DNA from: JAZKID01 sp965247525
GTDB lineage: Bacteria; Pseudomonadota; Alphaproteobacteria; Rhizobiales; UBA4765
DNA: 64,000 nt
Assembly: GCA_965247525.1 (NCBI GenBank)
Contig: OZ252015.1
Location: 1,860,001-1,924,000, forward strand
Direction of reading: 5' to 3'
The position numbers and the translations under genes were made by a program. Below the pieces are notes generated by a model, which did no database searches, was not told the origin of the DNA, and saw nothing but the letters and a program-made list of their open reading frames with translations. Of this stretch, positions 24,970 to 34,140 are shown piece by piece (within the stretch, counting starts at the first letter, position 1; each line of letters begins with the position of its first letter).

Positions 24970-25977
24970 ATGGCGATGAGACTTGAAACCGTTTTGGCAA
25001 TATTGCGCGCTGCTGGTGAATCAACCCGCTTGCGTCTTTTGGCTTTGCTGTCTGAAACCGATCTCACTGTTTCGGATCTTACCGATATTTTAAGCCAGAG
25101 TCAGCCGCGCATTTCGCGCCATCTGAAACTGCTGCACGATGCCAATCTGATCGACCGTTACCGTGAAGGGGCTTATGTCTATTACAGTCTTCCGCGTGCA
25201 GGCGAGGGTGCAAAGCTTTTGCATCTGATGCTGCAGGCACTTGACGCAAGTGATGTGCAGCTTGTTCGCGATCGCGAGCGTCTTGCCAAAGCGCGCGCGT
25301 CACGCGAGCGCCACGCTGAAAACTATTTTGCAAATGTTGCGCTTGAATGGGACAAAATTCGCTCTCTTCATGTTTCTGAAAAACAGGTTGAAGACGTTAT
25401 CCAGAAAATTGCAGGCTCGCAGATTTTTGACAGCCATCTCGATATTGGCACCGGAACAGGTCGCCTGTTAGAGCTGTTTGCCAAACACACGCAGCGCAGT
25501 GTCGGTATCGATATTTCACACGCCATGTTGTCTGTCGCACGCGCTAATCTAGAGCGTGGCCTTCATCGCCATATTCAGGTGCGCCCGGCGGATGTATACG
25601 CGCTTCCCTTCGCGCCGGGCGCGTTTGATCTCATAACTCTTCATCAGGTCTTGCATTATTTGGAAGAGCCATCGCGCGCGCTGGGAGAAGCAGCACGTGT
25701 TCTGAAACCCGGCGGGCGTCTTTTGATTGTTGATTTTGCACCGCATGAGAACGACTTCCTGCGTGAGCAGTTTGCCCATAGGCGCCTTGGATTTTCCCAT
25801 CAGCAGATGCAGGAATGGATCGGCGATACGGGCCTCAAGCTGACAAAAGTGCAGGATTTGCAACGTGCAGGCGCTGCCAAAAACAAATCGCTGACAGTCA
25901 CCATCTGGCTTGCACAAGCTGAGGGCGCTGCCCGCGCGGAAGCGCCGCTGCGCCTTACAGCAGGAGCGCGCTCATGA
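24970..25977 (+). CDS. ArsR-type HTH regulator fused to SAM-dependent methyltransferase (SahR-like)
   Basis: A 335-residue fusion. Residues about 1-95 are an ArsR winged helix (RLRLLALLSETDLTVSDLTDIL, then the recognition helix SQSQPRISRHLKLLHDANLI). Residues about 130-300 are a class I methyltransferase with motif I LDIGTGTGRLLELF, GIDISHAMLSVARANL, and LHQVLHYLEEPSRALGEAARVLKPGG. ArsR proteins carrying this extra domain occur in front of metF/metH in alphaproteobacteria and are thought to sense S-adenosylhomocysteine or SAM through the methyltransferase fold; whether it methylates anything is unknown. ATG at 24970 is chosen over an upstream GTG at 24913, which lies within the promoter. Its stop overlaps metF as ATGA. 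Confidence 0.88.
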   Translation: MAMRLETVLAILRAAGESTRLRLLALLSETDLTVSDLTDILSQSQPRISRHLKLLHDANLIDRYREGAYVYYSLPRAGEGAKLLHLMLQALDASDVQLVRDRERLAKARASRERHAENYFANVALEWDKIRSLHVSEKQVEDVIQKIAGSQIFDSHLDIGTGTGRLLELFAKHTQRSVGIDISHAMLSVARANLERGLHRHIQVRPADVYALPFAPGAFDLITLHQVLHYLEEPSRALGEAARVLKPGGRLLIVDFAPHENDFLREQFAHRRLGFSHQQMQEWIGDTGLKLTKVQDLQRAGAAKNKSLTVTIWLAQAEGAARAEAPLRLTAGARS

Positions 25978-26846
25978 GCGATCTCAATGTCTCTTTTGAA
26001 TTCTTTCCGCCAAAAACCGAGGACATGGAAAAAATCCTCTGGGAAAGCATTGAACGGCTTGGCCCGCTCGATCCGCGTTTTTTATCCGTTACTTATGGTG
26101 CTGGCGGATCGACACGCGCCCGCACCCATGAAATTGTCCGCAAGATCATTGGCGAGACAGACTTTCGCCCTGCGGCGCATTTGACTTGCGCAGGATCTTC
26201 AAAAAACGAAATCAAGAACATCGTCACAAAATATTGGGAAGACGGCGTTCGGCACATTGTTGCATTGCGCGGCGACCCGTGCGGCGGTCCCGGCACACAG
26301 TTTGTGCCACATCCGGACGGCTATGAGCGCACATCTGACCTTGTGAAAGCGATTAAGGACATTGCACCGTTTGAAGTTTGTGTCGGCGCCTATCCTGAAA
26401 AACATCCCGAGGCTGTTTCTCTGGACGCCGATATTGATGCGCTTCAGGCAAAGGTCGATGAAGGCGCAGATTGCGCCATTACGCAGTTCTTTTTTGAAAA
26501 TGATACGTTTTTTGATTATGTCGAAAAAGTGCGCGCGCGCGGCATCACCATTCCGATCATTCCTGGAATTCTCCCCGTACAAAATTTCAAACAAACCGCT
26601 AAATTTGCGGCAGCATGCAATACGTGTATTCCCGATAAACTTGTTCAGCGTTTTGAAGGTCTTGAAAATGACCCGCAAACAAGAGCCCTTGTCGCAACCA
26701 CAACCTGCGCCGAACAGGTTGCTGATCTGCACAATCGCGGTGTGAAGCATTTTCACTTTTACACGATGAACCGTGCAAACCTCGTCTTCGCGATTTGTCA
26801 TCTCTTGGGCGTGCGGCCACAGTTAATGGCAGAAGCGGCTGAGTAG
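25974..26846 (+). CDS. metF: 5,10-methylenetetrahydrofolate reductase
   Basis: An FAD enzyme that reduces methylene-tetrahydrofolate to 5-methyl-THF, the methyl donor for MetH. The 290-residue length is typical. Visible motifs are SFEFFPPKTEDMEK with the catalytic Glu, SVTYGAGGSTRARTHEI, HLTCAGSSKNEI, HIVALRGDPCGGPGT, the FAD-binding GADCAITQFFFEN, and PIIPGILPV. The start overlaps the preceding stop and the stop TAG shares its final G with the GTG start of metH, so three genes are translationally coupled. Confidence 0.97.
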   Translation: MSDLNVSFEFFPPKTEDMEKILWESIERLGPLDPRFLSVTYGAGGSTRARTHEIVRKIIGETDFRPAAHLTCAGSSKNEIKNIVTKYWEDGVRHIVALRGDPCGGPGTQFVPHPDGYERTSDLVKAIKDIAPFEVCVGAYPEKHPEAVSLDADIDALQAKVDEGADCAITQFFFENDTFFDYVEKVRARGITIPIIPGILPVQNFKQTAKFAAACNTCIPDKLVQRFEGLENDPQTRALVATTTCAEQVADLHNRGVKHFHFYTMNRANLVFAICHLLGVRPQLMAEAAE

Positions 26847-29800
26847 TGAGTTTAACAGCGCGGCAATATCTGACCGACCTTGCATCTCGTCGTATCCTGA
26901 TACTCGACGGCGCAATGGGGACGATGATCCAGCGACATACGCTTGACGAGCAGGATTTTCGCGGTGCGCAATTCGCAAGCTGGCACAAAGATGTCAAAGG
27001 TAATAATGATCTTCTTAGCCTGACAAAGCCTGACATTATTCGTGACATTCATCTCGGCTATCTTCGCAGCGGCGCGGACATTATCGAGACCAACACCTTT
27101 TCATCGACGACAATCGCGCAGGCCGATTACGGCATGGAAAAATTTGCGTTTGAGATGAACGTCAAAAGCGCGCAGCTTGCGCGTGAGGCCTGCACCATTG
27201 TCGAGGCGGAACAGGGCAGGCGCTGTTTTGTTGCTGGCGCACTGGGGCCAACCAACCGCACGGCTTCACTCTCGCCAGATGTTAACAGACCCGGCTTTCG
27301 CGCGACAAGTTTTGACGATCTTTACGCCACCTACCATGACGCTGCGCGCGGGCTGATTGAGGGCGGCAGCGATCTTCTCATGATCGAAACCATTTTTGAC
27401 ACGTTGAATGCCAAAGCGGCGATTGCCGCCTGCATGGATGTCGTTGAAAAAAGTGGCAAAGATATTCCGCTGATTATCTCAGGAACGATTACAGACAAAA
27501 GCGGACGCACATTGTCAGGGCAGACGCCAACAGCTTTCTGGTATTCTGTGTGTCATGCGCGGCCTTTTGCTGTTGGCCTCAATTGTGCGCTTGGCGCAGA
27601 AGACATGCGCCCGCATCTCGAAGAGCTTTCAAAAGTGGCAGACACGCTGATCTGCGCCTATCCAAATGCCGGCCTGCCAAATGCGTTTGGCGGCTATGAT
27701 GAAACAGCTGCGCAAATGGCGGCTTCGCTGGACAGTTTTGCCAGCGCCGGTCTTTTAAATATTGTCGGCGGTTGTTGCGGCACCACGCCCGATCATATCG
27801 CGGCGATCAAAACGGCAGCTTTGCATCATCCGCCACGCGCTGTTCCTCATATTGAACCTTTGCTGCGACTGTCTGGATTAGAGCCTTTTGCGCTGACGAA
27901 AGACATTCCGTTTGTAAACATTGGTGAGCGGACAAATGTCACCGGCTCTGCGAAATTTCGCAAACTCATCAAAAACAATGAGATGAACGAAGCTCTTGCT
28001 ATTGCCCGCCAGCAGGTGGAAGCGGGGGCGCAGATTATCGACATCAATATGGACGAAGGCCTGCTCGACAGCGAGCTTGAAATGGTCAATTTCCTGAACC
28101 TGATCGCATCAGAACCTGATATTTCGCGCGTACCGTTCATGATTGACAGCTCCAAATGGAGCATCATTGAAGCGGGCCTGAAATGCGCGCAGGGCAAATG
28201 CGTCATTAATTCAATTTCCTTGAAAGAAGGCGAGCAGCAATTTCTCGATCAGGCGCGGCTTGCACAAAAATATGGCGCAGCTGTTGTTGTGATGGCATTC
28301 GACGAGAAGGGCCAGGCTGACAGCGCCGCGCGCAAAATTGAAATTTGCACACGCGCTTACAAACTTCTCACGACAAAAATAGGTTTTCCTCCGGAAGATA
28401 TTATTTTTGACCCCAATATTTTTGCAGTTGCGACGGGTATTGAAGAGCATGAGCGTTATGCCCTCGATTATATCGAGGCTGTGCGCGAAATTCGCGCTAC
28501 ATTGCCTCATGTTCACGTCTCGGGCGGGGTTTCAAACCTGTCGTTTTCATTTCGTGGCAACGAGCCTGTGCGCGAAGCCATGCATTCTGTCTTTTTGTAT
28601 CACGCAGTTGCTGCCGGAATGGACATGGGCATTGTCAATGCCGGGCAGATTACAGTCTATGATGATATTGAACCCGAAATGCGGGAGCGCGTTGAGGATG
28701 TTATCTTTGCACGCCGCACAGACGCGACCGAGCGCCTTCTGGAACTTGCCTCCCGTTTTCAGGGAGAAACAAAAGAGCGCACAGGGCCTGACCTGTCATG
28801 GCGCAATGGCGATTTTGCGCATCGCCTGAAGCACTCCCTTGTGCATGGCATTACAACTTTCATTGTCGAAGACACGGAAGAAGCAAGGTTAGCTGCAAAA
28901 AAACCGCTTGATGTTATCGAAGGCCCTTTGATGGCGGGCATGAACCATGTTGGCGATCTGTTCGGCGCCGGTAAAATGTTTTTGCCGCAGGTCGTGAAAT
29001 CGGCGCGCGTAATGAAGCAGGCGGTGGCGCATTTAGAGCCTTATCTTGAAGCAGAAAAAATCAGGCTTGGCCTTAAAGACCGTCCGGCGGCCGGCAAGAT
29101 TTTGCTGGCGACTGTGAAAGGCGATGTCCATGACATCGGCAAAAATATTGTCGGTGTCGTGCTTCAATGTAACAATTATGAAGTGATCGATCTGGGCGTC
29201 ATGGTGTCGGCAAAAACCATTCTTGACCGCGCCGAGCAAGAACAGGTCGATATTATCGGCCTTTCGGGTTTGATTACGCCATCGCTCGATGAGATGTGCC
29301 ATGTCGCTGCGGAAATGCAGCGGCGCGGGTTTAAAAAACCATTGCTGATTGGCGGCGCGACCACATCGAAGATCCATACGGCGGTGAAGATCAATCCAAA
29401 TTACGATTTGGGGCAGGCGATTTATGTGGCCGATGCCTCGCGCGCCGTTGGTGTTGCCTCGCAGCTTCTTAGTCAAGACAACGCGCCGGGCTTTATTCGC
29501 GACATTCGCGCTGAATATGGTGATGTCGCGCTAAAACATGAACGCGCGCAAGACAACAAGCAGCGTCTTAGCCTTGAAGATGCGCGCGCCAATGCGCCGG
29601 CTCTTTCGTTTGCTGGCGCAAATGCGCCGGTTAAACCTGCAACTGCGGGCGTCACGACTTTTTCAGTTCCGCTTGACGATCTTGTTGCCTATATCGACTG
29701 GACACCGTTCTTCTACACGTGGGAGCTTAAAGGCACATATCCAGCTATTTTTGATGATCCCCGCAGCGGCGAGGCCGCGCGCCAGCTTTTTGATGATGCA

Positions 29801-30553
29801 CAGGCCATGCTGCGCGAAATGGTTTCGACAAAAGCCGTGCAGACATCCGCAGTTTTGGGTTTCTGGCCGTGCAATCGTGATGGCGATGATATCATTGTTT
29901 TTGAAGATGAGACGCGGCAAAAGACACGCTGCGTTCTGCATACGCTGCGCCAGCAAATGCCGCGCCACAGCTCGCGTCATAATATTGCCCTCAGCGATTA
30001 TATTGCGCCTGCAGGCACGCCAGACTGGATCGGCGGTTTTGCTGTCACTTCCGGTATCGGAGAGCAGGCGCTAGTGGCGCGTTATGCCAAAGCCAATGAT
30101 GATTACAGCGCCATTTTGGCAAAAGCCTTATGTGACCGCCTGGCCGAAGCGATGGCCGAATATTGCCATGAAAAAGCACGCAAAAACTTTTGGGGCTACG
30201 CGCCAGATGAAAAGCTGACACCTGCTGAATTGATCAAGGAAGGTTATCACGGCATTCGCCCAGCACCGGGCTATCCGGCGCAGCCCGACCATACCGAAAA
30301 GCAGACATTGTTCGATCTTCTCAATGCAACCGAGCTGACCGGCATTCAGCTGACAGAAAGTTTTGCGATGTGGCCGGGCGCTGCGGTCAGCGGGCTTTAT
30401 TTTGCGCATCCTGAAGCGGCCTATTTTGGTGTTGGTAAAATCGACCGCGACCAGATTGAAGACTATGCTGCGCGCAAGGGTTGGAGCGTAGAAACAGCGG
30501 AGCGCTGGCTTGCGCCAATTTTGAGCTATACGCCGCGCCGTGCCGCCGCCTGA
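26846..30553 (+). CDS. metH: Cobalamin-dependent methionine synthase
   Basis: Transfers the methyl group of 5-methyl-THF to homocysteine through cob(I)alamin. The 1235-residue protein has all four modules. These are the homocysteine domain (about 1-325; Zn ligands in NCALGAE and GGCCGTTPDH), the pterin domain (about 350-610; VNIGERTNVTGS), the cobalamin domain (about 650-890; DVHDIGKN with axial ligand His762), and the activation domain (about 930-1230; RPAPGYPAQPDH) that binds SAM for reactivation. The start is GTG at 26846, overlapping metF. B12 must be made or imported elsewhere; no cobalamin riboswitch is visible upstream of the operon. Confidence 0.98.
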   Translation: MSLTARQYLTDLASRRILILDGAMGTMIQRHTLDEQDFRGAQFASWHKDVKGNNDLLSLTKPDIIRDIHLGYLRSGADIIETNTFSSTTIAQADYGMEKFAFEMNVKSAQLAREACTIVEAEQGRRCFVAGALGPTNRTASLSPDVNRPGFRATSFDDLYATYHDAARGLIEGGSDLLMIETIFDTLNAKAAIAACMDVVEKSGKDIPLIISGTITDKSGRTLSGQTPTAFWYSVCHARPFAVGLNCALGAEDMRPHLEELSKVADTLICAYPNAGLPNAFGGYDETAAQMAASLDSFASAGLLNIVGGCCGTTPDHIAAIKTAALHHPPRAVPHIEPLLRLSGLEPFALTKDIPFVNIGERTNVTGSAKFRKLIKNNEMNEALAIARQQVEAGAQIIDINMDEGLLDSELEMVNFLNLIASEPDISRVPFMIDSSKWSIIEAGLKCAQGKCVINSISLKEGEQQFLDQARLAQKYGAAVVVMAFDEKGQADSAARKIEICTRAYKLLTTKIGFPPEDIIFDPNIFAVATGIEEHERYALDYIEAVREIRATLPHVHVSGGVSNLSFSFRGNEPVREAMHSVFLYHAVAAGMDMGIVNAGQITVYDDIEPEMRERVEDVIFARRTDATERLLELASRFQGETKERTGPDLSWRNGDFAHRLKHSLVHGITTFIVEDTEEARLAAKKPLDVIEGPLMAGMNHVGDLFGAGKMFLPQVVKSARVMKQAVAHLEPYLEAEKIRLGLKDRPAAGKILLATVKGDVHDIGKNIVGVVLQCNNYEVIDLGVMVSAKTILDRAEQEQVDIIGLSGLITPSLDEMCHVAAEMQRRGFKKPLLIGGATTSKIHTAVKINPNYDLGQAIYVADASRAVGVASQLLSQDNAPGFIRDIRAEYGDVALKHERAQDNKQRLSLEDARANAPALSFAGANAPVKPATAGVTTFSVPLDDLVAYIDWTPFFYTWELKGTYPAIFDDPRSGEAARQLFDDAQAMLREMVSTKAVQTSAVLGFWPCNRDGDDIIVFEDETRQKTRCVLHTLRQQMPRHSSRHNIALSDYIAPAGTPDWIGGFAVTSGIGEQALVARYAKANDDYSAILAKALCDRLAEAMAEYCHEKARKNFWGYAPDEKLTPAELIKEGYHGIRPAPGYPAQPDHTEKQTLFDLLNATELTGIQLTESFAMWPGAAVSGLYFAHPEAAYFGVGKIDRDQIEDYAARKGWSVETAERWLAPILSYTPRRAAA

Positions 30554-30613
30554 CAAAAATCAGAGCCATTTTTACGCCATTCTCTTAACATGGCGACCTC
30601 TCGATTTAAGCGC

Positions 30614-30650
30614 AAAAAAAACGGCGAACCGAAGTCCGCCGTTTTAAAAT
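30614..30650. terminator. Bidirectional rho-independent terminator
   Basis: AAAACGGCG (ending 30626) pairs with CGCCGTTTT (30637-30645), flanked by A- and T-runs. It can end metH on the plus strand and the small membrane protein gene on the minus strand. Confidence 0.7.
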
Positions 30651-30669
30651 CAGAGATTGACCCGCTGTA

Positions 30670-30915
30670 TTACTGAGCAGGTGGTGCTGGCGGAGCCGAT
30701 GGGGCTGGCGCTGGTGTCGGTGCTGGCGCAACAGGCGCAGTCATTGCTGGCGCTGATGGTGTTTCGACGGTGACAGATGTTGAATCCGTGCGCGTGCCGA
30801 AGCTGCCGTTGTAATACAGAATTCCGAGGATGACGACGACGACAAGAAGTCCGCCGACGATAAAGCCGAGCATGGAATTGTCGTTTCCGCCTGAATTGTT
30901 GATGTTGTCAGCCAT
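30670..30915 (-). CDS. Small single-pass membrane protein with Ala/Pro-rich tail
   Basis: An 81-residue protein. A polar Asn/Gly-rich N terminus (about 1-13) precedes one strong membrane helix (about 15-37, MLGFIVGGLLVVVVILGILYY), then a short Thr/Ser segment and an Ala/Pro-rich tail (about 55-81). Small proteins with this layout are common and often unnamed in alphaproteobacteria; function is unknown. ATG at 30915 is preferred over GTG at 30924 because AAAGG lies eight bases before it. The gene is divergent from thiC across 110 bp. Confidence 0.65.
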   Translation of the reverse strand: MADNINNSGGNDNSMLGFIVGGLLVVVVILGILYYNGSFGTRTDSTSVTVETPSAPAMTAPVAPAPTPAPAPSAPPAPPAQ

Positions 30916-31025
30916 GAGATACACCTTTCAATGGTTTTTAAGCTACAAATGTGGTTACGCGCGTAATCGCCAAACTTGTGTTTCCGGCCAGAACGCTTAA
31001 GTCTTTGCTATCGCAGGAAAGCATC

Positions 31026-32852
31026 ATGAACAAGCCCTTTCAACTCAAAGACACACAGAATCTGAAATTGACGACCGGCCCTTTGCCCGGCTCTTTAAAA
31101 CGCAATCTCGCCGTTGAAGGGATGAGCATTCCCGTGCGCGACATTGTCCTCAGCGATCAAAAGCTAGCGCCAGTAAGGGTTTATGATACATCAGGGCCTT
31201 ACACCGACCCGTCTTACACGGTTGACGTGACAAAAGGCCTGCCGCGCAGTCGCGCCGAATGGCTGACAGAGCGTGGCGGTTTTGAGACTTATCAGGGGCG
31301 CGAGGCTAAAGCGATCGATAACGGCTTTGCCGATGCTGCAAGCACACATTTGGCGGATGCATTTACCGTGAAACACGTGCCTTTGCGTGGCACGGGGGCA
31401 AAACCGGTGACGCAATACGAATATGCGCGCGCCGGTATCATCACGAAAGAAATGATTTACGTTGCGCACCGCGAAAATTGCGGGCGCACGGCGGCCGTTG
31501 AGCAGTTCAACAAGCGCGTGGCCACGGGGGAGAGTTTTGGCGCCTCCATCCCTAAAATGATCACGCCGGAATTCGTGCGTGATGAAATTGCGCGCGGGCG
31601 CGCGATTATTCCTGCCAATATCAATCATCCTGAACTTGAGCCGATGATTATCGGCCGCAATTTCCTCGTCAAAATCAATGGCAATATCGGCAACTCTGCC
31701 GTCACCTCGTCGATTGAGGAAGAGGTTGAAAAAATGGTGTGGGCCATCCGCTGGGGCGCCGACACGGTCATGGATCTCTCCACCGGCAAAAACATTCACA
31801 CCACCCGCGAATGGATTATCCGTAACTCTCCTGTGCCCATCGGCACAGTGCCGATTTATCAGGCGCTCGAAAAGGTCAAGGGCGACCCGTCAAAACTCGA
31901 TTGGGAGGTTTATAAAGACACGTTGATCGAACAGGCCGAGCAGGGCGTCGATTATTTCACCATCCATGCGGGCGTGCGTCTTGCCTATGTGCCGATGACG
32001 GCCAAGCGCATGACGGGCATTGTCTCGCGCGGCGGTTCGATCATGGCCGGTTGGTGCCTTGCCTATCACAAAGAAAGTTTTCTTTATGAGCGGTTTGGCG
32101 ACATCTGCGACATCATGCAAAAATATGATGTGTCGTTCTCGCTCGGCGATGGCTTGCGCCCCGGCTCGATCGACGATGCCAATGACGAGGCGCAATTCGC
32201 GGAACTCGAAACGCTCGGCGAGCTGACCAAAGTCGCATGGGACAAAGGTTGCCAAGTAATGATCGAGGGCCCCGGCCATGTGCCCATGCATCTCATCAAA
32301 GAGAATATGGAGAAGCAGCTGGAGGTGTGCGGCGAAGCGCCGTTCTACACGCTGGGGCCGCTCACCACGGACATCGCGCCGGGTTACGATCACATCACGT
32401 CAGGCATTGGCGCGGCGATGATCGGCTGGTTCGGCTGCGCCATGCTCTGCTATGTCACGCCGAAAGAGCATCTCGGCCTGCCCAACCGTGACGACGTGAA
32501 GACCGGCGTTATCACCTACAAGATTGCAGCGCATGCGGCAGATCTTGCCAAAGGCCATCCGGCGGCAAAACTGCGCGATGACGCGCTGTCAAAAGCGCGT
32601 TTTGAATTTCGCTGGGAAGACCAGTTCAACCTGTCTCTCGACCCCGACACGGCGCGCTCTTACCATGACGAAACCCTGCCCAAAGACGCGCACAAGACAG
32701 CGCATTTCTGCTCCATGTGCGGGCCAAAGTTTTGTTCGATGAAAATTTCCCAAGACATCCGCGACATGGCCTCACGCGAAGAGGGCATGAAGCAGAAATC
32801 GGAAGAGTTCAAGGATAAGGGTGGGAAGGTCTATATCGAGGCGGCGGAGTAG
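31026..32852 (+). CDS. thiC: Phosphomethylpyrimidine synthase ThiC
   Basis: A radical-SAM enzyme that converts aminoimidazole ribotide to HMP phosphate, the pyrimidine half of thiamin. The 608-residue protein has the typical core (GNIGNSAVTSSIEEEVEK, GADTVMDLSTGKNIHTTREW, GDGLRPGSIDDAND, EGPGHVPMH) and the C-terminal iron-sulfur motif CSMCGPKFCSM (CX2CX4C). ATG at 31026 follows AGGAAAG and fits the family start; an upstream GTG at 30951 in frame adds a poorly conserved extension. The usual TPP riboswitch consensus (CTGAGA and partner) is not visible in the 110-bp leader. The following thi genes are separated from it by an unrelated cassette. Confidence 0.98.
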   Translation: MNKPFQLKDTQNLKLTTGPLPGSLKRNLAVEGMSIPVRDIVLSDQKLAPVRVYDTSGPYTDPSYTVDVTKGLPRSRAEWLTERGGFETYQGREAKAIDNGFADAASTHLADAFTVKHVPLRGTGAKPVTQYEYARAGIITKEMIYVAHRENCGRTAAVEQFNKRVATGESFGASIPKMITPEFVRDEIARGRAIIPANINHPELEPMIIGRNFLVKINGNIGNSAVTSSIEEEVEKMVWAIRWGADTVMDLSTGKNIHTTREWIIRNSPVPIGTVPIYQALEKVKGDPSKLDWEVYKDTLIEQAEQGVDYFTIHAGVRLAYVPMTAKRMTGIVSRGGSIMAGWCLAYHKESFLYERFGDICDIMQKYDVSFSLGDGLRPGSIDDANDEAQFAELETLGELTKVAWDKGCQVMIEGPGHVPMHLIKENMEKQLEVCGEAPFYTLGPLTTDIAPGYDHITSGIGAAMIGWFGCAMLCYVTPKEHLGLPNRDDVKTGVITYKIAAHAADLAKGHPAAKLRDDALSKARFEFRWEDQFNLSLDPDTARSYHDETLPKDAHKTAHFCSMCGPKFCSMKISQDIRDMASREEGMKQKSEEFKDKGGKVYIEAAE

Positions 32853-32857
32853 GGAGT

Positions 32858-33346
32858 ATGTTTGGATTTTTTAGCGCAAAAAACAAACTTGAAGATTCAA
32901 AAGCTTATTTACTTGGAAAGCAAGCATCCCAAAATATGACCGCCGACCTAGATGATTTTATAGAAAGACGTTTCAGACCAGTTTTCAAAAATTATCTTGA
33001 TGTTCTACAGGAGCGTCTCAATTCTGCGATAAATCCTTCGGATGGACCGCCGCTAACGGTAGCTAGAATAGAATATAACCTTTTTACTAAAAATATCGAT
33101 GAGCTAGTTGATCAGATGACAGGTGAAATCAATATTCAAATGAAAAAATGGCTGGAATTTGACAAGGAAACATTGGGCGTCGGAGGCTTACCTCAACTGA
33201 TTTCCAAGCGTGTTAACCAGTTTCAAGATGAACTCAAATCAGCAGGTTTAATTCGCCTATTAGATATGGCTGAAGCTTTCAAAAAAGCGGATAAAAATTG
33301 GCGCAGTGACAATCCTATTAAAGCAACTGAATTTCCTCTAGGGTGA
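32858..33346 (+). CDS. Unrecognised 162-aa helical protein in the TIR cassette
   Basis: No family recognised. The protein is soluble, charged and helix-rich, with Leu/Ile heptad-like spacing (about 45-125). It begins only five bases after the thiC stop, with a good GGGAG ribosome site, yet its composition is visibly more AT-rich than thiC, as if the insertion happened immediately behind thiC. It converges on the TIR gene with 15 bp between stops. It may be transcribed from the thiC promoter. A functional tie to the TIR gene is possible from position alone. Confidence 0.7.
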   Translation: MFGFFSAKNKLEDSKAYLLGKQASQNMTADLDDFIERRFRPVFKNYLDVLQERLNSAINPSDGPPLTVARIEYNLFTKNIDELVDQMTGEINIQMKKWLEFDKETLGVGGLPQLISKRVNQFQDELKSAGLIRLLDMAEAFKKADKNWRSDNPIKATEFPLG

Positions 33347-33361
33347 AATTGAATAATTTAT

Positions 33362-34081
33362 TTAAAAAGGAATTTCATCATCTAGCCAGCTATTGGATTT
33401 TTTAGCTACAGCTAATTTTGCAGAAGATACATCATCAGTTGCAAGAATATCGTTTATTTCTTTGGCGATAACTTCCGCGGTACGATTTTTGCGGGATAAG
33501 GCCTGTTGATGTGAAATAAAACCAGTAGGATCTTCGCCCATTTTTAAGGAAATGATTTTAGTGCGGCGCCCCACCGCAATTCCTATTTCTTGTTGCGTCC
33601 AAACGCTTTTTGAAAAACCTGGCGTATGGATCGCTAAGAAAGCATCCATCGTGTAGAGAGCGCGTTCAATCTCCTTTTGCCATTCTAATGTGGGAAGAAT
33701 ATCCTCGTGCGCTACAAATCCAGATATACCGTAAGAAGCTAAGCATTCCTTGAGCCGCATAGCTTTGTCTTTGTCTTTAGAAATATGGCTTACAAACAAT
33801 CGAAAATCACTATTATCTTTCCAATTTCTAGGTACGATGCTTGTTACAACTCCAGTTTTTAAAGCGTCAATATCTAACTCATCAGCAATTTTTAATAAGG
33901 TGTTATTTGAAACACCGCGTAGTGCAGCTTTAGAATATACCCACTTGCTATTCACGCTAACGTCTTGTGGAGGAAGAATTTCAAATTCACCGAGAAATTC
34001 ATCAATCTCAGCGTAACTAAATTTCTGCTGTAGTTCTCGACCTATTTTGTCTATTAAAGCCAGCTTATCTGATACACGCAT
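33362..34081 (-). CDS. TIR-domain protein with SSB-like C-terminal tip
   Basis: A 239-residue protein. Residues about 1-85 form a helical N-terminal domain I cannot name (MRVSDKLALIDKIGRELQQ start). Residues about 92-215 are a TIR domain: FRLFVSHISKDK for strand A, GFVAHEDI for the BB region, and the SVWTQQEIGIAVGR helix, where Glu165 is at the position of the catalytic glutamate of NAD-cleaving TIR domains. The last residues, SWLDDEIPF, closely resemble the acidic tip of single-stranded DNA-binding protein. TIR proteins of this type are common in bacterial anti-phage systems, usually as NADase effectors. ATG at 34081 has AGG eight bases upstream; ATG at 34141 would run through a repeat remnant. 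Confidence 0.85.
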   Translation of the reverse strand: MRVSDKLALIDKIGRELQQKFSYAEIDEFLGEFEILPPQDVSVNSKWVYSKAALRGVSNNTLLKIADELDIDALKTGVVTSIVPRNWKDNSDFRLFVSHISKDKDKAMRLKECLASYGISGFVAHEDILPTLEWQKEIERALYTMDAFLAIHTPGFSKSVWTQQEIGIAVGRRTKIISLKMGEDPTGFISHQQALSRKNRTAEVIAKEINDILATDDVSSAKLAVAKKSNSWLDDEIPF

Positions 34082-34110
34082 AATGTCGCCTAATTGCCAA
34101 TGTTTGTGTA

Positions 34111-34137
34111 CCAGATTCCCGCTTTCGCGATAATGAG
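34111..34137. repeat. Degenerate copy of a dispersed palindromic repeat
   Basis: The plus strand reads CAGATTCCCGCTTTCGCGAT, very like the widespread intergenic palindrome whose core is ATTCCCGCTTTCGCGGGAAT, with the right arm eroded. It lies between the TIR gene and its upstream neighbour and argues for the downstream TIR start. Family assignment rests on memory of this motif in many bacterial genomes. Confidence 0.5.
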
Positions 34138-34140
34138 CCA

